Below are positions 36,529-44,314 of a DNA stretch of 64,000 nucleotides, piece after piece. Position numbers and translations under genes: made by a program. Source of the DNA: Methylophilus sp. 13 (lineage in GTDB: Bacteria; Pseudomonadota; Gammaproteobacteria; Burkholderiales; Methylophilaceae); contig NZ_JADKYR010000003.1 of assembly GCF_015354335.1 (NCBI RefSeq), positions 372,001 to 436,000 of the forward strand, in the 5' to 3' direction. Under the pieces are notes generated by a model, which saw only the letters and a list, made by a program, of their open reading frames with translations, did not search any database and was not told where the DNA came from. Each line of letters begins with the position of its first letter. Positions within the stretch are counted from its first letter, which is position 1.

Positions 36529-38103
36529 CTAAAACTGCAGTGAAAGCTGGGATGCTGCCGGGCTTTGTGCACTCACGGAAGCCGTACTCCGATTTGATTT
36601 TTTGCGGAGACTGCCACGGTCTACCTTGGGAAAATGGCGCGATTTGCGCGAAGCATGCCGCTGCAAAATATCTGCGACAGCATGCGCTGGCATGGTCTGC
36701 CTGATTGCAAACCAATCCTGCTTGGCTGTCTGGATGGCCTCGCCAATATCAACCATGGGCGCAGGATAGTCGCGGCCAATCAGGCAGCCATACCGCCGCT
36801 GTAAACCTGGAGGCATGCGCCAGGGTTCAAAAATCCAGCTGTCTGGCACCTGTCGCAAAACAGGCAGCCACTGGCGGACAAACACCCCCCGAGGGTCCTG
36901 AGTCAAGGCTTGTTTAACCGGATGGTAAATGCGCAATGTATTGATGCCGGTCGTGCCAGACTGCATTTGCACTTGCGGCCAATGAATCCCAGGCTCGTAA
37001 TCAACAAAAGCTCTGGCCAGATGCAACCCGCTTGGCCGCCAGGGCAGTTGCAACAAATAGCTGGCGGTACTCATTAGCATGGCGCGCATGCGAAAATTCA
37101 GCCACCCGCTTTGATTGAGCATCTGCATGCAGGCATCTACCAGTGGCCAGCCAGTCTGGGCAGCCTGCCAGGCTTGTAAACGTAAGGCGACCCCAGCATC
37201 GGGTAACCGGGACTGTAGTGCCTCGAAGCCCCGGTAAAAACTTTGGCGTTCAATCCGCGGTTCGCTTTCAAGCTTTTGCATAAAATGGCAATGCCAGTGC
37301 AAGCGGCTTTCAAAACTGTGCAGCTGAAGGCGCTGTTGCACGTTTTCAGTCTGCTGCGCACGGGCCCGGGTAGCCTGTACCACGGTACGCAGGCTCACAG
37401 CGCCCCATGCCAGATAAGGTGACAGGCGGCTACAGGCCTGGACAGCACTGAGCGGGCTGGAAATCCCCCGCTGATAACCATGTACGCGGCGCGTCAAAAA
37501 ATCCGCCATCACCGCCTCAGCCACCCCTATACCGCCAACCTGACGTTCCGCTTGCGCGTGGCCAGCCACTGCTGGCAACCGCTCCAAGCCATGATCCGGT
37601 AACCGAACAGCAAGTCCGCATGCAGGCACCGCAATGACAGGGGCCTGCATGCGTAACGCCCACTGCGCTTGCCACTGTTGCCGGTCTGACAGGCGTCTCA
37701 CCACCCCATTCTGCGGCCATTCCTGCCAGACGATTCCTTGCATCCTGCACCACGCTTGTACCTGCCGGTCGATGGTATAGGTGTGATGATTGCCGGTTTC
37801 TTCGTGGCTATACAGTCCGGCGATCCCGAATTTTGCATGCAGCCTCTGTAACAGCTTCAAGGGGTCGTGGTGATAGACATGCAAATGCAATCCCAGCTGT
37901 TGCAAGGCATGTGCAAGGTCCTGCAAACACTCGCGCACGAACATGGCCTGACTGAGGCTGGCATCCTCTGCCGACCACACTTGTGGAGCCCAGATAAAGA
38001 GCGGCAAAACCGGCCCAGCCTCACAGGCGGCAGACAGCGCGGCATGATCCGCGACACGTAAATCGCGCTTAAACCAGACCACATGCACATCACGCAGAGG
38101 CAT
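36529..38103 (-). CDS. Cryptochrome/DNA photolyase family flavoprotein, atypical
   Basis: A 524-residue photolyase homologue: an N-terminal Rossmann antenna domain starting VHVVWFKRDLRVADH, and a C-terminal helical FAD domain with SRLSPYLAWGAVSLR, MLNQSGWLNFRMRAML and RIYHPVKQ. The loop that in E. coli PhrB reads NNGGWQWAAS here reads GIHWPQVQMQ, so the Asn near the flavin and the first Trp of the electron chain are not conserved. It is a bacterial subgroup that may repair DNA or sense light differently. A basic Ser-rich tail (about 490-524) is unusual. It overlaps the preceding hydrolase gene by 14 bases. Confidence 0.88.
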   Translation of the reverse strand: MPLRDVHVVWFKRDLRVADHAALSAACEAGPVLPLFIWAPQVWSAEDASLSQAMFVRECLQDLAHALQQLGLHLHVYHHDPLKLLQRLHAKFGIAGLYSHEETGNHHTYTIDRQVQAWCRMQGIVWQEWPQNGVVRRLSDRQQWQAQWALRMQAPVIAVPACGLAVRLPDHGLERLPAVAGHAQAERQVGGIGVAEAVMADFLTRRVHGYQRGISSPLSAVQACSRLSPYLAWGAVSLRTVVQATRARAQQTENVQQRLQLHSFESRLHWHCHFMQKLESEPRIERQSFYRGFEALQSRLPDAGVALRLQAWQAAQTGWPLVDACMQMLNQSGWLNFRMRAMLMSTASYLLQLPWRPSGLHLARAFVDYEPGIHWPQVQMQSGTTGINTLRIYHPVKQALTQDPRGVFVRQWLPVLRQVPDSWIFEPWRMPPGLQRRYGCLIGRDYPAPMVDIGEAIQTAKQDWFAIRQTMPAHAVADILQRHASRKSRHFPKVDRGSLRKKSNRSTASVSAQSPAASQLSLQF

Positions 38104-38974
38104 GCTGGCCAATCCAGTCGCAAATATCTTGCAGCAATGGACTGTTGCCGCGCAGGGGTCTGGCCAGCTTGGCGACCATATCCACATGGTTGTAGTTGGC
38201 ATAAGTCAGCAACTTGACCTCGCTGCCTTGCGCCTCAAGCGCACGCGCCAGATTGATCGAGTTTCTGGGCCAAACGGTTTGGTCTTTGAGGCCGGCCAGC
38301 AGCAGTAAAGGCGGATGATGGCCGCTGACAAAATGGATAGGCTGTGATTGCCACTCCTGCTCAGCAGGTGCAAAAATCGCGCGCAACGTATCCGAGGTGA
38401 GCGGCAAAAAGTCATAAGGTCCGGCCAGGCCTATGGTGCCTTTAATCGCGGCGGGTGATAATCCGACAGCCGCCAGATAGGCAGCATTCAAGGTCAGCAT
38501 AACGGCCAGATGTGCGCCCGCAGAATGCCCCATCAAGAAGACACGTGATGCATCGCCTTGATACTCGGCCACGTGTTGCTTGACCCATTGCAATGCCAGA
38601 GCGGGGTCTTGCATCAATTGCGGAAACTTAAGTTCGGGATAGAGCCTGTAATCGGCAATCACAACCAGCATGCCTTGCGACGTCAACGCCTCTGCCACAA
38701 ACAGGTAATCTTGCTTGCTGCCAGACTCCCAGCTACCGCCATAAAAAAACAACACCACAGGGCGTGGTGTTGCAGCATGGTCACGTGGCTGATAAATATC
38801 CAGGCGCTGCCTGCTGTGCGGCCCAAAAGCGATATCGCGATGGATGCGCATACCTTTATCAGGAATCACCGCGTTTAACAAAGTGACTGGCCGACAGGCC
38901 GAAAGCAGCAGACCGGCCAAGCCAGTCAACCAGCTACGCCGCGTCAATTGAGGATTTTGCAGATTCATAGGCAT
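38090..38974 (-). CDS. Alpha/beta hydrolase, predicted Tat-type lipoprotein
   Basis: A 294-residue esterase-like hydrolase. RRSWLTGLAGLLLSAC near the N-terminus looks like a Tat signal with a lipobox Cys, so it is probably membrane-anchored outside the cytoplasm. The oxyanion segment FFYGGSW, nucleophile GHSAGAHLA, acid LAGLKDQTVW and His in NYNHVDMV form the catalytic set of carboxylesterases/BD-FAE type. ATG 38974 or 38968 are both possible. Its stop overlaps the photolyase start, suggesting one transcript, although the functional link is not clear. Confidence 0.87.
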   Translation of the reverse strand: MPMNLQNPQLTRRSWLTGLAGLLLSACRPVTLLNAVIPDKGMRIHRDIAFGPHSRQRLDIYQPRDHAATPRPVVLFFYGGSWESGSKQDYLFVAEALTSQGMLVVIADYRLYPELKFPQLMQDPALALQWVKQHVAEYQGDASRVFLMGHSAGAHLAVMLTLNAAYLAAVGLSPAAIKGTIGLAGPYDFLPLTSDTLRAIFAPAEQEWQSQPIHFVSGHHPPLLLLAGLKDQTVWPRNSINLARALEAQGSEVKLLTYANYNHVDMVAKLARPLRGNSPLLQDICDWIGQHASA

Positions 38975-39026
38975 TGATGACCATGCCCAAGATAGAAAAT
39001 TCCCGTCGCAATAATGATCGCTATCG

Positions 39027-40199
39027 TTAATGGTTGGCAATATAGACGCGGTTACGGCCCTGCTGCTTGGCCGTGTACAAAGCAAAATCTGCCATTTTCA
39101 TCAGCTGCGTCAAGCCATCCTGCGTCCCCAATTGCGCGGTAGACACCAGCCCAAAAGAGGCCGTGTAGTGAATTTGCTCTCCTTGCTCACTCATCACACT
39201 GTGATCAATTTCCGAGCGCAAGCGCTCAATCACATGTGCCGCTTCATGCAGATCCGTCATCGGCATCAGAATACCAAACTCTTCGCCCCCCAGACGCCCA
39301 ACCATGTCGCTGGTACGCAAGGCACTCACGCAGCGCAGGCAGAAGTTCTGCAAAACCAGGTCGCCAGCATGATGTCCATATTGGTCATTAATCTTTTTAA
39401 AAAAATCGATGTCCACCATGGCGAATGAAAACGAGGAGCCATAACGCTGATAGCGCCTGATTTCTGACTCCAACTCATGAATGAAGTGCCGCCGGTTGGC
39501 GATCCCGGTTAAAAAGTCAGTAAAGGCAAATTTGTCTGCTTCAAGATGCAAATGGTATATGCGGCCCCCAACAAAGAGGCCTACCAGCAAAAACAGGGTC
39601 ACCAGCAGCGCTGCGTAAGTGATGCCTTGATGGGTGTGCCGCTCCATGCGCTTTTCACTCTCGGCCACATACTCGTTGGCGCGCAAGTCCGCATGCGCGA
39701 GTATGGCTTCGTTGAGCTTTGCCACCTTGGCAAAGCGCGCATTCCAGGCCGTCTCAATCAGGGTGCTTGCTTCGGTATACTGTCCCTCAGCCAATTGCTT
39801 GATTACCGAGGCTGTCATTTCGTCCAGCGCTTGAATATTCTGTTTGAGCAGCGGTAATGGCGCGCGATCTCCCGAATAATTACGTTCTATGCTGGCGATT
39901 TTTTGTTGGGCAGCGGCCTCATGCCCCTTAATCGCAGCCACGGTATTGATCAAATGCACGCTGTCCGCCTGAATCAGCGTGGCATAGAGCAAATCGCTTC
40001 GGATCTGATGCAGCTGAGACTCCAGCGCCTGCGCAGCGTTGGAAACCGTAAAAGACTGCTCATAGAAATTGCGTGTAGTCTGGTGCATCTCCCGCATACT
40101 GGAAAAATAAATCCAGAGGAACAGCAGCACACCGATCAGAACGATCATAAAACCGGCGACAAGGATATACAAGACTGCTTTTCTACGCCTGATACTCAT
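39027..40199 (-). CDS. Membrane diguanylate cyclase
   Basis: A 390-residue protein: membrane helix (about 10-32), a periplasmic four-helix-bundle sensor of the chemoreceptor type (about 35-185), a second helix (about 195-215) and a cytoplasmic GGDEF domain with intact GGEEF. RTSD five residues before it is a complete inhibitory site, so c-di-GMP should feed back. It would make c-di-GMP in response to an external signal. ATG 40199 is favoured because the helix begins there; the frame is open to 40319. Confidence 0.92.
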   Translation of the reverse strand: MSIRRRKAVLYILVAGFMIVLIGVLLFLWIYFSSMREMHQTTRNFYEQSFTVSNAAQALESQLHQIRSDLLYATLIQADSVHLINTVAAIKGHEAAAQQKIASIERNYSGDRAPLPLLKQNIQALDEMTASVIKQLAEGQYTEASTLIETAWNARFAKVAKLNEAILAHADLRANEYVAESEKRMERHTHQGITYAALLVTLFLLVGLFVGGRIYHLHLEADKFAFTDFLTGIANRRHFIHELESEIRRYQRYGSSFSFAMVDIDFFKKINDQYGHHAGDLVLQNFCLRCVSALRTSDMVGRLGGEEFGILMPMTDLHEAAHVIERLRSEIDHSVMSEQGEQIHYTASFGLVSTAQLGTQDGLTQLMKMADFALYTAKQQGRNRVYIANH

Positions 40200-40233
40200 A
40201 TCATGTACGCCACCAAAGTCGCCAAAGAAAAGG

Positions 40234-40698
40234 TTAAGTGCTGAGCAGGGCCGTGATAAACGCCCACTCTTTGGGATCGACCGGGGTAATCGACAAGCGG
40301 TTCCCTTTTTGCAAGACACGCATGGTGGCCAGGGCAGGCGTTTCCCGCATCTCTTTCAAACTCAGCAATCGCGTTTTGCGCACGAGCTTGACATCTACGT
40401 TCACCCAGCGTGGACTTTCCGGTGTAGACTTGGGATCAAAATACTTGTGCCCTTGCACAAACTGAAAACGGTCGGGATAGGCCAAGGTGCTGACCTCGCA
40501 AATGCCGACGATGCCAGGCTCAGCACAATTGGAGTGATAAAACAACACGCCATCGCCCACCTTCATCTGGTCACGCATGAAGTTGCGCGCCTGATAATTG
40601 CGTATCCCATACCAGTCTACAGTTTGATTGGGGAATCCCGCCAAATCATCAATGGAGACATCCGAGGGTTCGGATTTCATTAACCAGTAACGCGCCAT
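40234..40698 (-). CDS. EVE domain-containing protein
   Basis: A 154-residue single-domain EVE protein. YWLMKSEPS at the start, DWYGIRNYQARNFMRD and VLFYHSNC are the family hallmarks. EVE folds resemble YTH and PUA domains and are thought to bind modified bases in RNA or DNA. No restriction gene is nearby, so a housekeeping role is more likely than defence. It lies 34 bases before the diguanylate cyclase on the same strand. Confidence 0.92.
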   Translation of the reverse strand: MARYWLMKSEPSDVSIDDLAGFPNQTVDWYGIRNYQARNFMRDQMKVGDGVLFYHSNCAEPGIVGICEVSTLAYPDRFQFVQGHKYFDPKSTPESPRWVNVDVKLVRKTRLLSLKEMRETPALATMRVLQKGNRLSITPVDPKEWAFITALLST

Positions 40699-40766
40699 GC
40701 CTGAAAACCTTCTTTACACATCTAAATGCCAGTATCATAAACCAAGTTAGAGCACAGTTGAAAATC

Positions 40767-41126
40767 ATGACAAAAAACGTTTTAGGCACCCTTCTGATCC
40801 CTTGCAGTATGCAACCAGTCACAGGCTTTATGCGTGATGGTTGTTGCAGTCACCACCCGGAAGATTTAGGTAAACATACCGTCTGCGCAGAAATGACAGA
40901 TGAGTTTCTGGCGTTTTCGCAAGCGCAAGGCAATGACTTGTCCAACCCCAGACCAGACTATGCATTTCCCGGGCTCAAGGCTGGTGATCGGTGGTGCCTG
41001 TGTGCGAGAAGATGGCTGGAAGCCAGTGAAGCCGGTTACGCGCCGCCAGTGATTCTGGAGTCTTGCCACGAAAACTGCCTGGAAATCATTAGCCTGGCGG
41101 ACTTGAAATACCATGCCTTAAGATAA
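40767..41126 (+). CDS. DUF2237 family protein
   Basis: A 119-residue soluble protein. TGFMRDGCCSHHPEDLGKHT, CAEMTDEFLAFSQAQGNDLS and GDRWCLCARRW are the DUF2237 hallmarks, with conserved Cys and His that might bind metal. The role is unknown. ATG 40767 is used although the ribosome site is weak; TTG 40758 would add three residues. It faces the 6S RNA gene on the other strand. Confidence 0.88.
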   Translation: MTKNVLGTLLIPCSMQPVTGFMRDGCCSHHPEDLGKHTVCAEMTDEFLAFSQAQGNDLSNPRPDYAFPGLKAGDRWCLCARRWLEASEAGYAPPVILESCHENCLEIISLADLKYHALR

Positions 41127-41147
41127 CAAGACAAAGGTGCGAGAGGA

Positions 41148-41350
41148 GATGTGCTAAGGGGTTACCTGAGCCGCTAATCCTGAACCAAAAAAGTTCAGGT
41201 GGTAACAGCCTAAGGTACATTAGGTTCGCACGCCAAGGGCGTCTTAAAAGACCGCCCAACTTAGTGCGATCGCACCGCACCTGATGAGCCGAAACCTATA
41301 ACAAAGACTAGTTCAAGGAATTTTGGACTCAGGCAACGCCTTAGCACACC
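41148..41350 (-). ncRNA. ssrS: 6S RNA
   Basis: On the minus strand, just after zapA, the two ends of a roughly 203-base segment pair over 23 bases: GTGCTAAGGCGTTGCCTGAG near 41350 with CTCAGGTAACCCCTTAGCAC near 41149, with one mismatch and two G-U pairs. Inner elements such as CCTGAAC/GTTCAGG also pair, and the middle is a long rod with an open bulge, as expected for the RNA that binds sigma-70 RNA polymerase. Placement behind zapA is the standard location in proteobacteria. A TATCAT box at 41362-41357 is the likely -10. Exact ends are approximate. Confidence 0.85.
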
Positions 41351-41409
41351 ACTTTTATGATACGTCATTTAATACTAATGACGGTTAAAATTTTGTGAAA
41401 TGAAGCGGA

Positions 41410-41712
41410 TTACAATAATTTGTGCTGGCCGGACAAAACATCATCGATCTGCTGCTGCATGGTAGAAATGCGCTTTTTCACATCGCCCACATCAACCCCG
41501 CCGCTGCGCGTATTCAACAACTCATGGGTAATGTTCAGCGCGGCCATGATCGCAATGCGCTCCACACTCACCATCTTGCCCACATCACGAATTTCGCGCA
41601 TTTTACCATCAAGGTAACCCACCGCCTGCAATAAACTGTCGCGCTCTTCGTCGGTACAGGTCACGCTAAACGCGCGACCCATGATCTCGATATCAATCGG
41701 CTGCTTGGCCAT
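41410..41712 (-). CDS. zapA: Cell division protein ZapA
   Basis: A 100-residue FtsZ-ring stabiliser. The globular head begins PIDIEIMGRAFSVTC and contains the conserved ERDSLLQAVGYLDGKM and AIMAALNITHELL; a short coiled coil follows. It lies two bases after the ZapB-like gene and right before the 6S RNA gene, as usual. Confidence 0.95.
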   Translation of the reverse strand: MAKQPIDIEIMGRAFSVTCTDEERDSLLQAVGYLDGKMREIRDVGKMVSVERIAIMAALNITHELLNTRSGGVDVGDVKKRISTMQQQIDDVLSGQHKLL

Positions 41713-41714
41713 GA

Positions 41715-41915
41715 CTAACGACCTTCCTCAGGCAATGCCGACAACAACCGCTCCAGCTGTACACTGGCTTGCGTCATGTTCAGCTTTAGAGATTGTGACT
41801 CCTGATGCAAACGCGTGACCTCCTGACGTAACTCCACGTTTTCGTCACGCAGCTGGCTGCACAAAGCAATCAGCTTCGTCACACGCTCTTCAAGACTTTT
41901 CAAATCGGCATCCAT
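41715..41915 (-). CDS. ZapB-like small coiled-coil protein (TIGR02449 type)
   Basis: A 66-residue protein that is one continuous coiled coil (LKSLEERVTKLIALCSQLRD and onward) with no other domain. Genes of this kind directly precede zapA in many beta- and gammaproteobacteria and are thought to act in division with it. ATG 41915 is preferred; a TTG at 41951 would add 12 residues lacking the coil pattern. Confidence 0.85.
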   Translation of the reverse strand: MDADLKSLEERVTKLIALCSQLRDENVELRQEVTRLHQESQSLKLNMTQASVQLERLLSALPEEGR

Positions 41916-42050
41916 CAGCCCATTATCTTTTAAAAAAACGAGTGTGGTCAATAGCTAAGCGCATTTTTTCAAAGTAAATTAAGAATTTGAAGCCCCTCGC
42001 AAGACACCATGGAACTGGTCAAAGTCACTGCTTTAGACTAGAATGACTAA

Positions 42051-42248
42051 CAGTTGTCAGGTGCCTGCGTCTGCGTTCTTGCAGACAAGGGTGAAACTGG
42101 GAAACAGGTGCGCGAACCTCGTTCGCAATGCCTGTGCTGCCCCCGCAACGGTAAGCAAGTGCGGGTCTATCCACACGCCACTGAGTAAAAACTTGGGAAG
42201 GCGATAGACCAAAACTTGCCAGCCCGGAGACCGGCCTCACAACCCAAT
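42051..42248 (+). ncRNA. Cobalamin (B12) riboswitch
   Basis: The adenosylcobalamin aptamer is clear: CAGGTGCCTGCG at the start, AAACTGGGAAACAGGTGCG, CCTGTGCTGCCCCCGCAACG with GGTAAGC, and the B12 box AGCCCGGAGACCGGCC (42221-42236). It lies in the leader of the first BtuB-like receptor and is expected to shut down uptake, and perhaps the following genes, when B12 is plentiful. Confidence 0.96.
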
Positions 42249-42249
42249 T

Positions 42250-42375
42250 GCAATACCGCGGGGTGACGGTGTCTGATCATAATGAATGCATGGCTTGCCA
42301 ACAAGCGATGCGTTTTATTCATTTTCTGTTGATTCCCCGGTATTGAAAGTCAACCCACATGCGGGGTCGCATGTG
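42250..42375 (+). promoter_or_regulatory. Probable expression platform of the B12 riboswitch
   Basis: Alternative pairings are visible: CAATACCG (42250-42257) with CGGTATTG (42338-42345); an inner hairpin GCATGGCTTG (42288-42297) with CAAGCGATGC (42302-42311) followed by TTTT; and a perfect CACATGCG/CGCATGTG hairpin (42356-42375) just before the ribosome site AGGGATAAGAG. These could form terminator, antiterminator or ribosome-site control; which one works cannot be decided by eye. Confidence 0.55.
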
Positions 42376-42391
42376 ATACAGGGATAAGAGA

Positions 42392-44257
42392 ATGAAAAAA
42401 GTCATACTTAAAGGCTTGATTGGCCTTTCTTTAAGTGAGTTCGCCTATGCTGCAGAAAATGCAACACTAGACGAGGTTGTCATCACCGCAACGCGTACAC
42501 CACAACACCAAGAATCTGTTATTGCTGATGTTTCTGTGATTAATTCAGAAGAGATCAAGCGTGGCGGCCAAAGCACTTTGTTCGAACTTCTGCAACGCCA
42601 ACCAGGCATTGAAATCACTAATACAGGTGGCGCGGGCAAAGACTCTGGCATTTTTGTGCGCGGTACAAATCCAGGACACACACTGATCTTGATTGATGGC
42701 GTACGTGTGCAATCCGCCACTGCAGGCAAAACCACGATTGAGAACATTCCCATCCAGCAGATTGATCGCATAGAAATTGTGAGAGGCCCAGCGTCCAGCC
42801 TATATGGTGCGGACGCGATTGGCGGCGTGATTCAGATTTTCACAAAAAAAGGGGTAGAAGGTTTCAAACCTTATGCAAACTTTGGCTACGGCACCTACGA
42901 TACCACGCTTGCAGAGGCTGGCTTACGTGGAAAACAAGGGGCAACGGCCTATGCACTTAATGTTTCGGGCAACAAAACAAACGGATTTTCAGCCCTAGAT
43001 ACGCATAATCCCAATCTTAGCGACAAGGATGGTTATCGAAATCTGGCGCTCTCTGGCAACCTTTCGCACCAAATTGTCGAAGGGCATGAGGTCGGATTAA
43101 ACTTGCTACACAGCAAAGGTAGCACGCGTTTCGATAATAGCTCCAATTTAACATTGGCTTTTGATCCAGCCTTTTCTGACCATGCAAACCTTACGCAACA
43201 AACTGTCGGATTGTTTAGCAAAAACCAAATTCTTGATCATTGGCACTCGACGTTACGTATTAGTCAAGGGGTTGATGAAGTGGTTAACTATGCAGCACTT
43301 GGGCCATTCACCAGTCAGAGCCGGAGTCTATTCAGGACCAAACAAGATCAATTCAACTGGCAAAACGACATTACCTTGCCAGTAGGGATGTTGACATTGA
43401 TGTACGACAGACTGGTAGATAGAGTTCACTCAACCACCGACTTTGAAAAAAACAAGCGGACAAACGAGGGTTATGTGGCTAGCTACCTGGCAAACATTGA
43501 CTCGCATAGCCTGCAGTTGAGTGTTCGTGACAATCACAACTCAAGCTTTGGGCACAATGTAACGGGTGGTTTAGGTTATGGATACACTCTGAACAATCAA
43601 TGGCGAATAACGGGTAGTTATGGTTCTGCATTTAAAGCGCCAACGTTTAATGACTTGTATTTCCCTGGCTTTGCCAATCCGAATTTGAAGCCAGAAAAAT
43701 CAGATAACGTGGAGGCCAGTCTACGTTACAACGATGAGTCTTCTAACGCGTCCATCACCGTCTATGAAAATAAAGTTAGAGATTTAATTATTTTTTCTAA
43801 CATTTCAAATGTTGCGGCCAATATCAATAAAGCAGACATCCGCGGTGTGACTTTAGCTGTGAGCAAGCGCTGGGAAAGTCTGGATCTGAGTGGCAGTATT
43901 GATATTCAATCTCCGCGCGATGATGAAACCGATAAGCTTTTACGTCGCCGTGCTAACCGACATAGCCAAATGCAACTTGGCTACTCTGTGCAAGATTGGC
44001 GATTTGGGACGGAGATGGTGATGTCCTCAGCGCGCTACGAGGATGATGCTAATACGTTGCGCATGGGTGGTTACACACTCTTCAATATGACGGCCCAGTA
44101 CAAGGTACATCGTGATTGGACTCTGCAGGCACGTGCCAATAATATCTTTGACAAAAACTATCATTTAGCACTCGATGGAAATCCTGCAACCAATGGTTTT
44201 GCCTATAACACCCCGGGGGCAAACCTGTTCGTAAACCTCCGTTACGAACCCCAATAA
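42392..44257 (+). CDS. btuB: TonB-dependent vitamin B12 receptor, BtuB-like (first copy)
   Basis: A 621-residue outer-membrane receptor: signal peptide (1-20), TonB box in LDEVVITATRTP (about 26-37), plug domain (about 40-150, IFVRGTNPGHTLILIDGVRV and IEIVRGPASSLYGADAIGGV) and a 22-strand barrel to the end (VNLRYEPQ). The upstream B12 riboswitch gives the substrate. A close paralogue follows directly, so the two may take different corrinoids. Confidence 0.93.
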   Translation: MKKVILKGLIGLSLSEFAYAAENATLDEVVITATRTPQHQESVIADVSVINSEEIKRGGQSTLFELLQRQPGIEITNTGGAGKDSGIFVRGTNPGHTLILIDGVRVQSATAGKTTIENIPIQQIDRIEIVRGPASSLYGADAIGGVIQIFTKKGVEGFKPYANFGYGTYDTTLAEAGLRGKQGATAYALNVSGNKTNGFSALDTHNPNLSDKDGYRNLALSGNLSHQIVEGHEVGLNLLHSKGSTRFDNSSNLTLAFDPAFSDHANLTQQTVGLFSKNQILDHWHSTLRISQGVDEVVNYAALGPFTSQSRSLFRTKQDQFNWQNDITLPVGMLTLMYDRLVDRVHSTTDFEKNKRTNEGYVASYLANIDSHSLQLSVRDNHNSSFGHNVTGGLGYGYTLNNQWRITGSYGSAFKAPTFNDLYFPGFANPNLKPEKSDNVEASLRYNDESSNASITVYENKVRDLIIFSNISNVAANINKADIRGVTLAVSKRWESLDLSGSIDIQSPRDDETDKLLRRRANRHSQMQLGYSVQDWRFGTEMVMSSARYEDDANTLRMGGYTLFNMTAQYKVHRDWTLQARANNIFDKNYHLALDGNPATNGFAYNTPGANLFVNLRYEPQ

Positions 44258-44314
44258 CGATTAAATCTAATAGTTAAGCATATCCCCTACCTGTGGCATG
44301 CAGCGTGGACGGAT

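Noticed and set aside
36268-36572. Two overlapping open frames between protease and photolyase
   Set aside because: Neither has a recognisable product; the ribosome-like AGGAGG at 36315 lies inside one frame and leads to no good start.
40234-40698. EVE protein as part of a defence or restriction island
   Set aside because: No restriction, methylase or other defence gene is adjacent; neighbours are ordinary chromosomal genes.
41089-41280. Open frame on the minus strand after zapA
   Set aside because: It lies within the 6S RNA gene; the RNA structure explains the sequence better.
42001-42240. Open frame antisense to the B12 riboswitch
   Set aside because: It is a by-product of the conserved aptamer sequence; no ribosome site or family.
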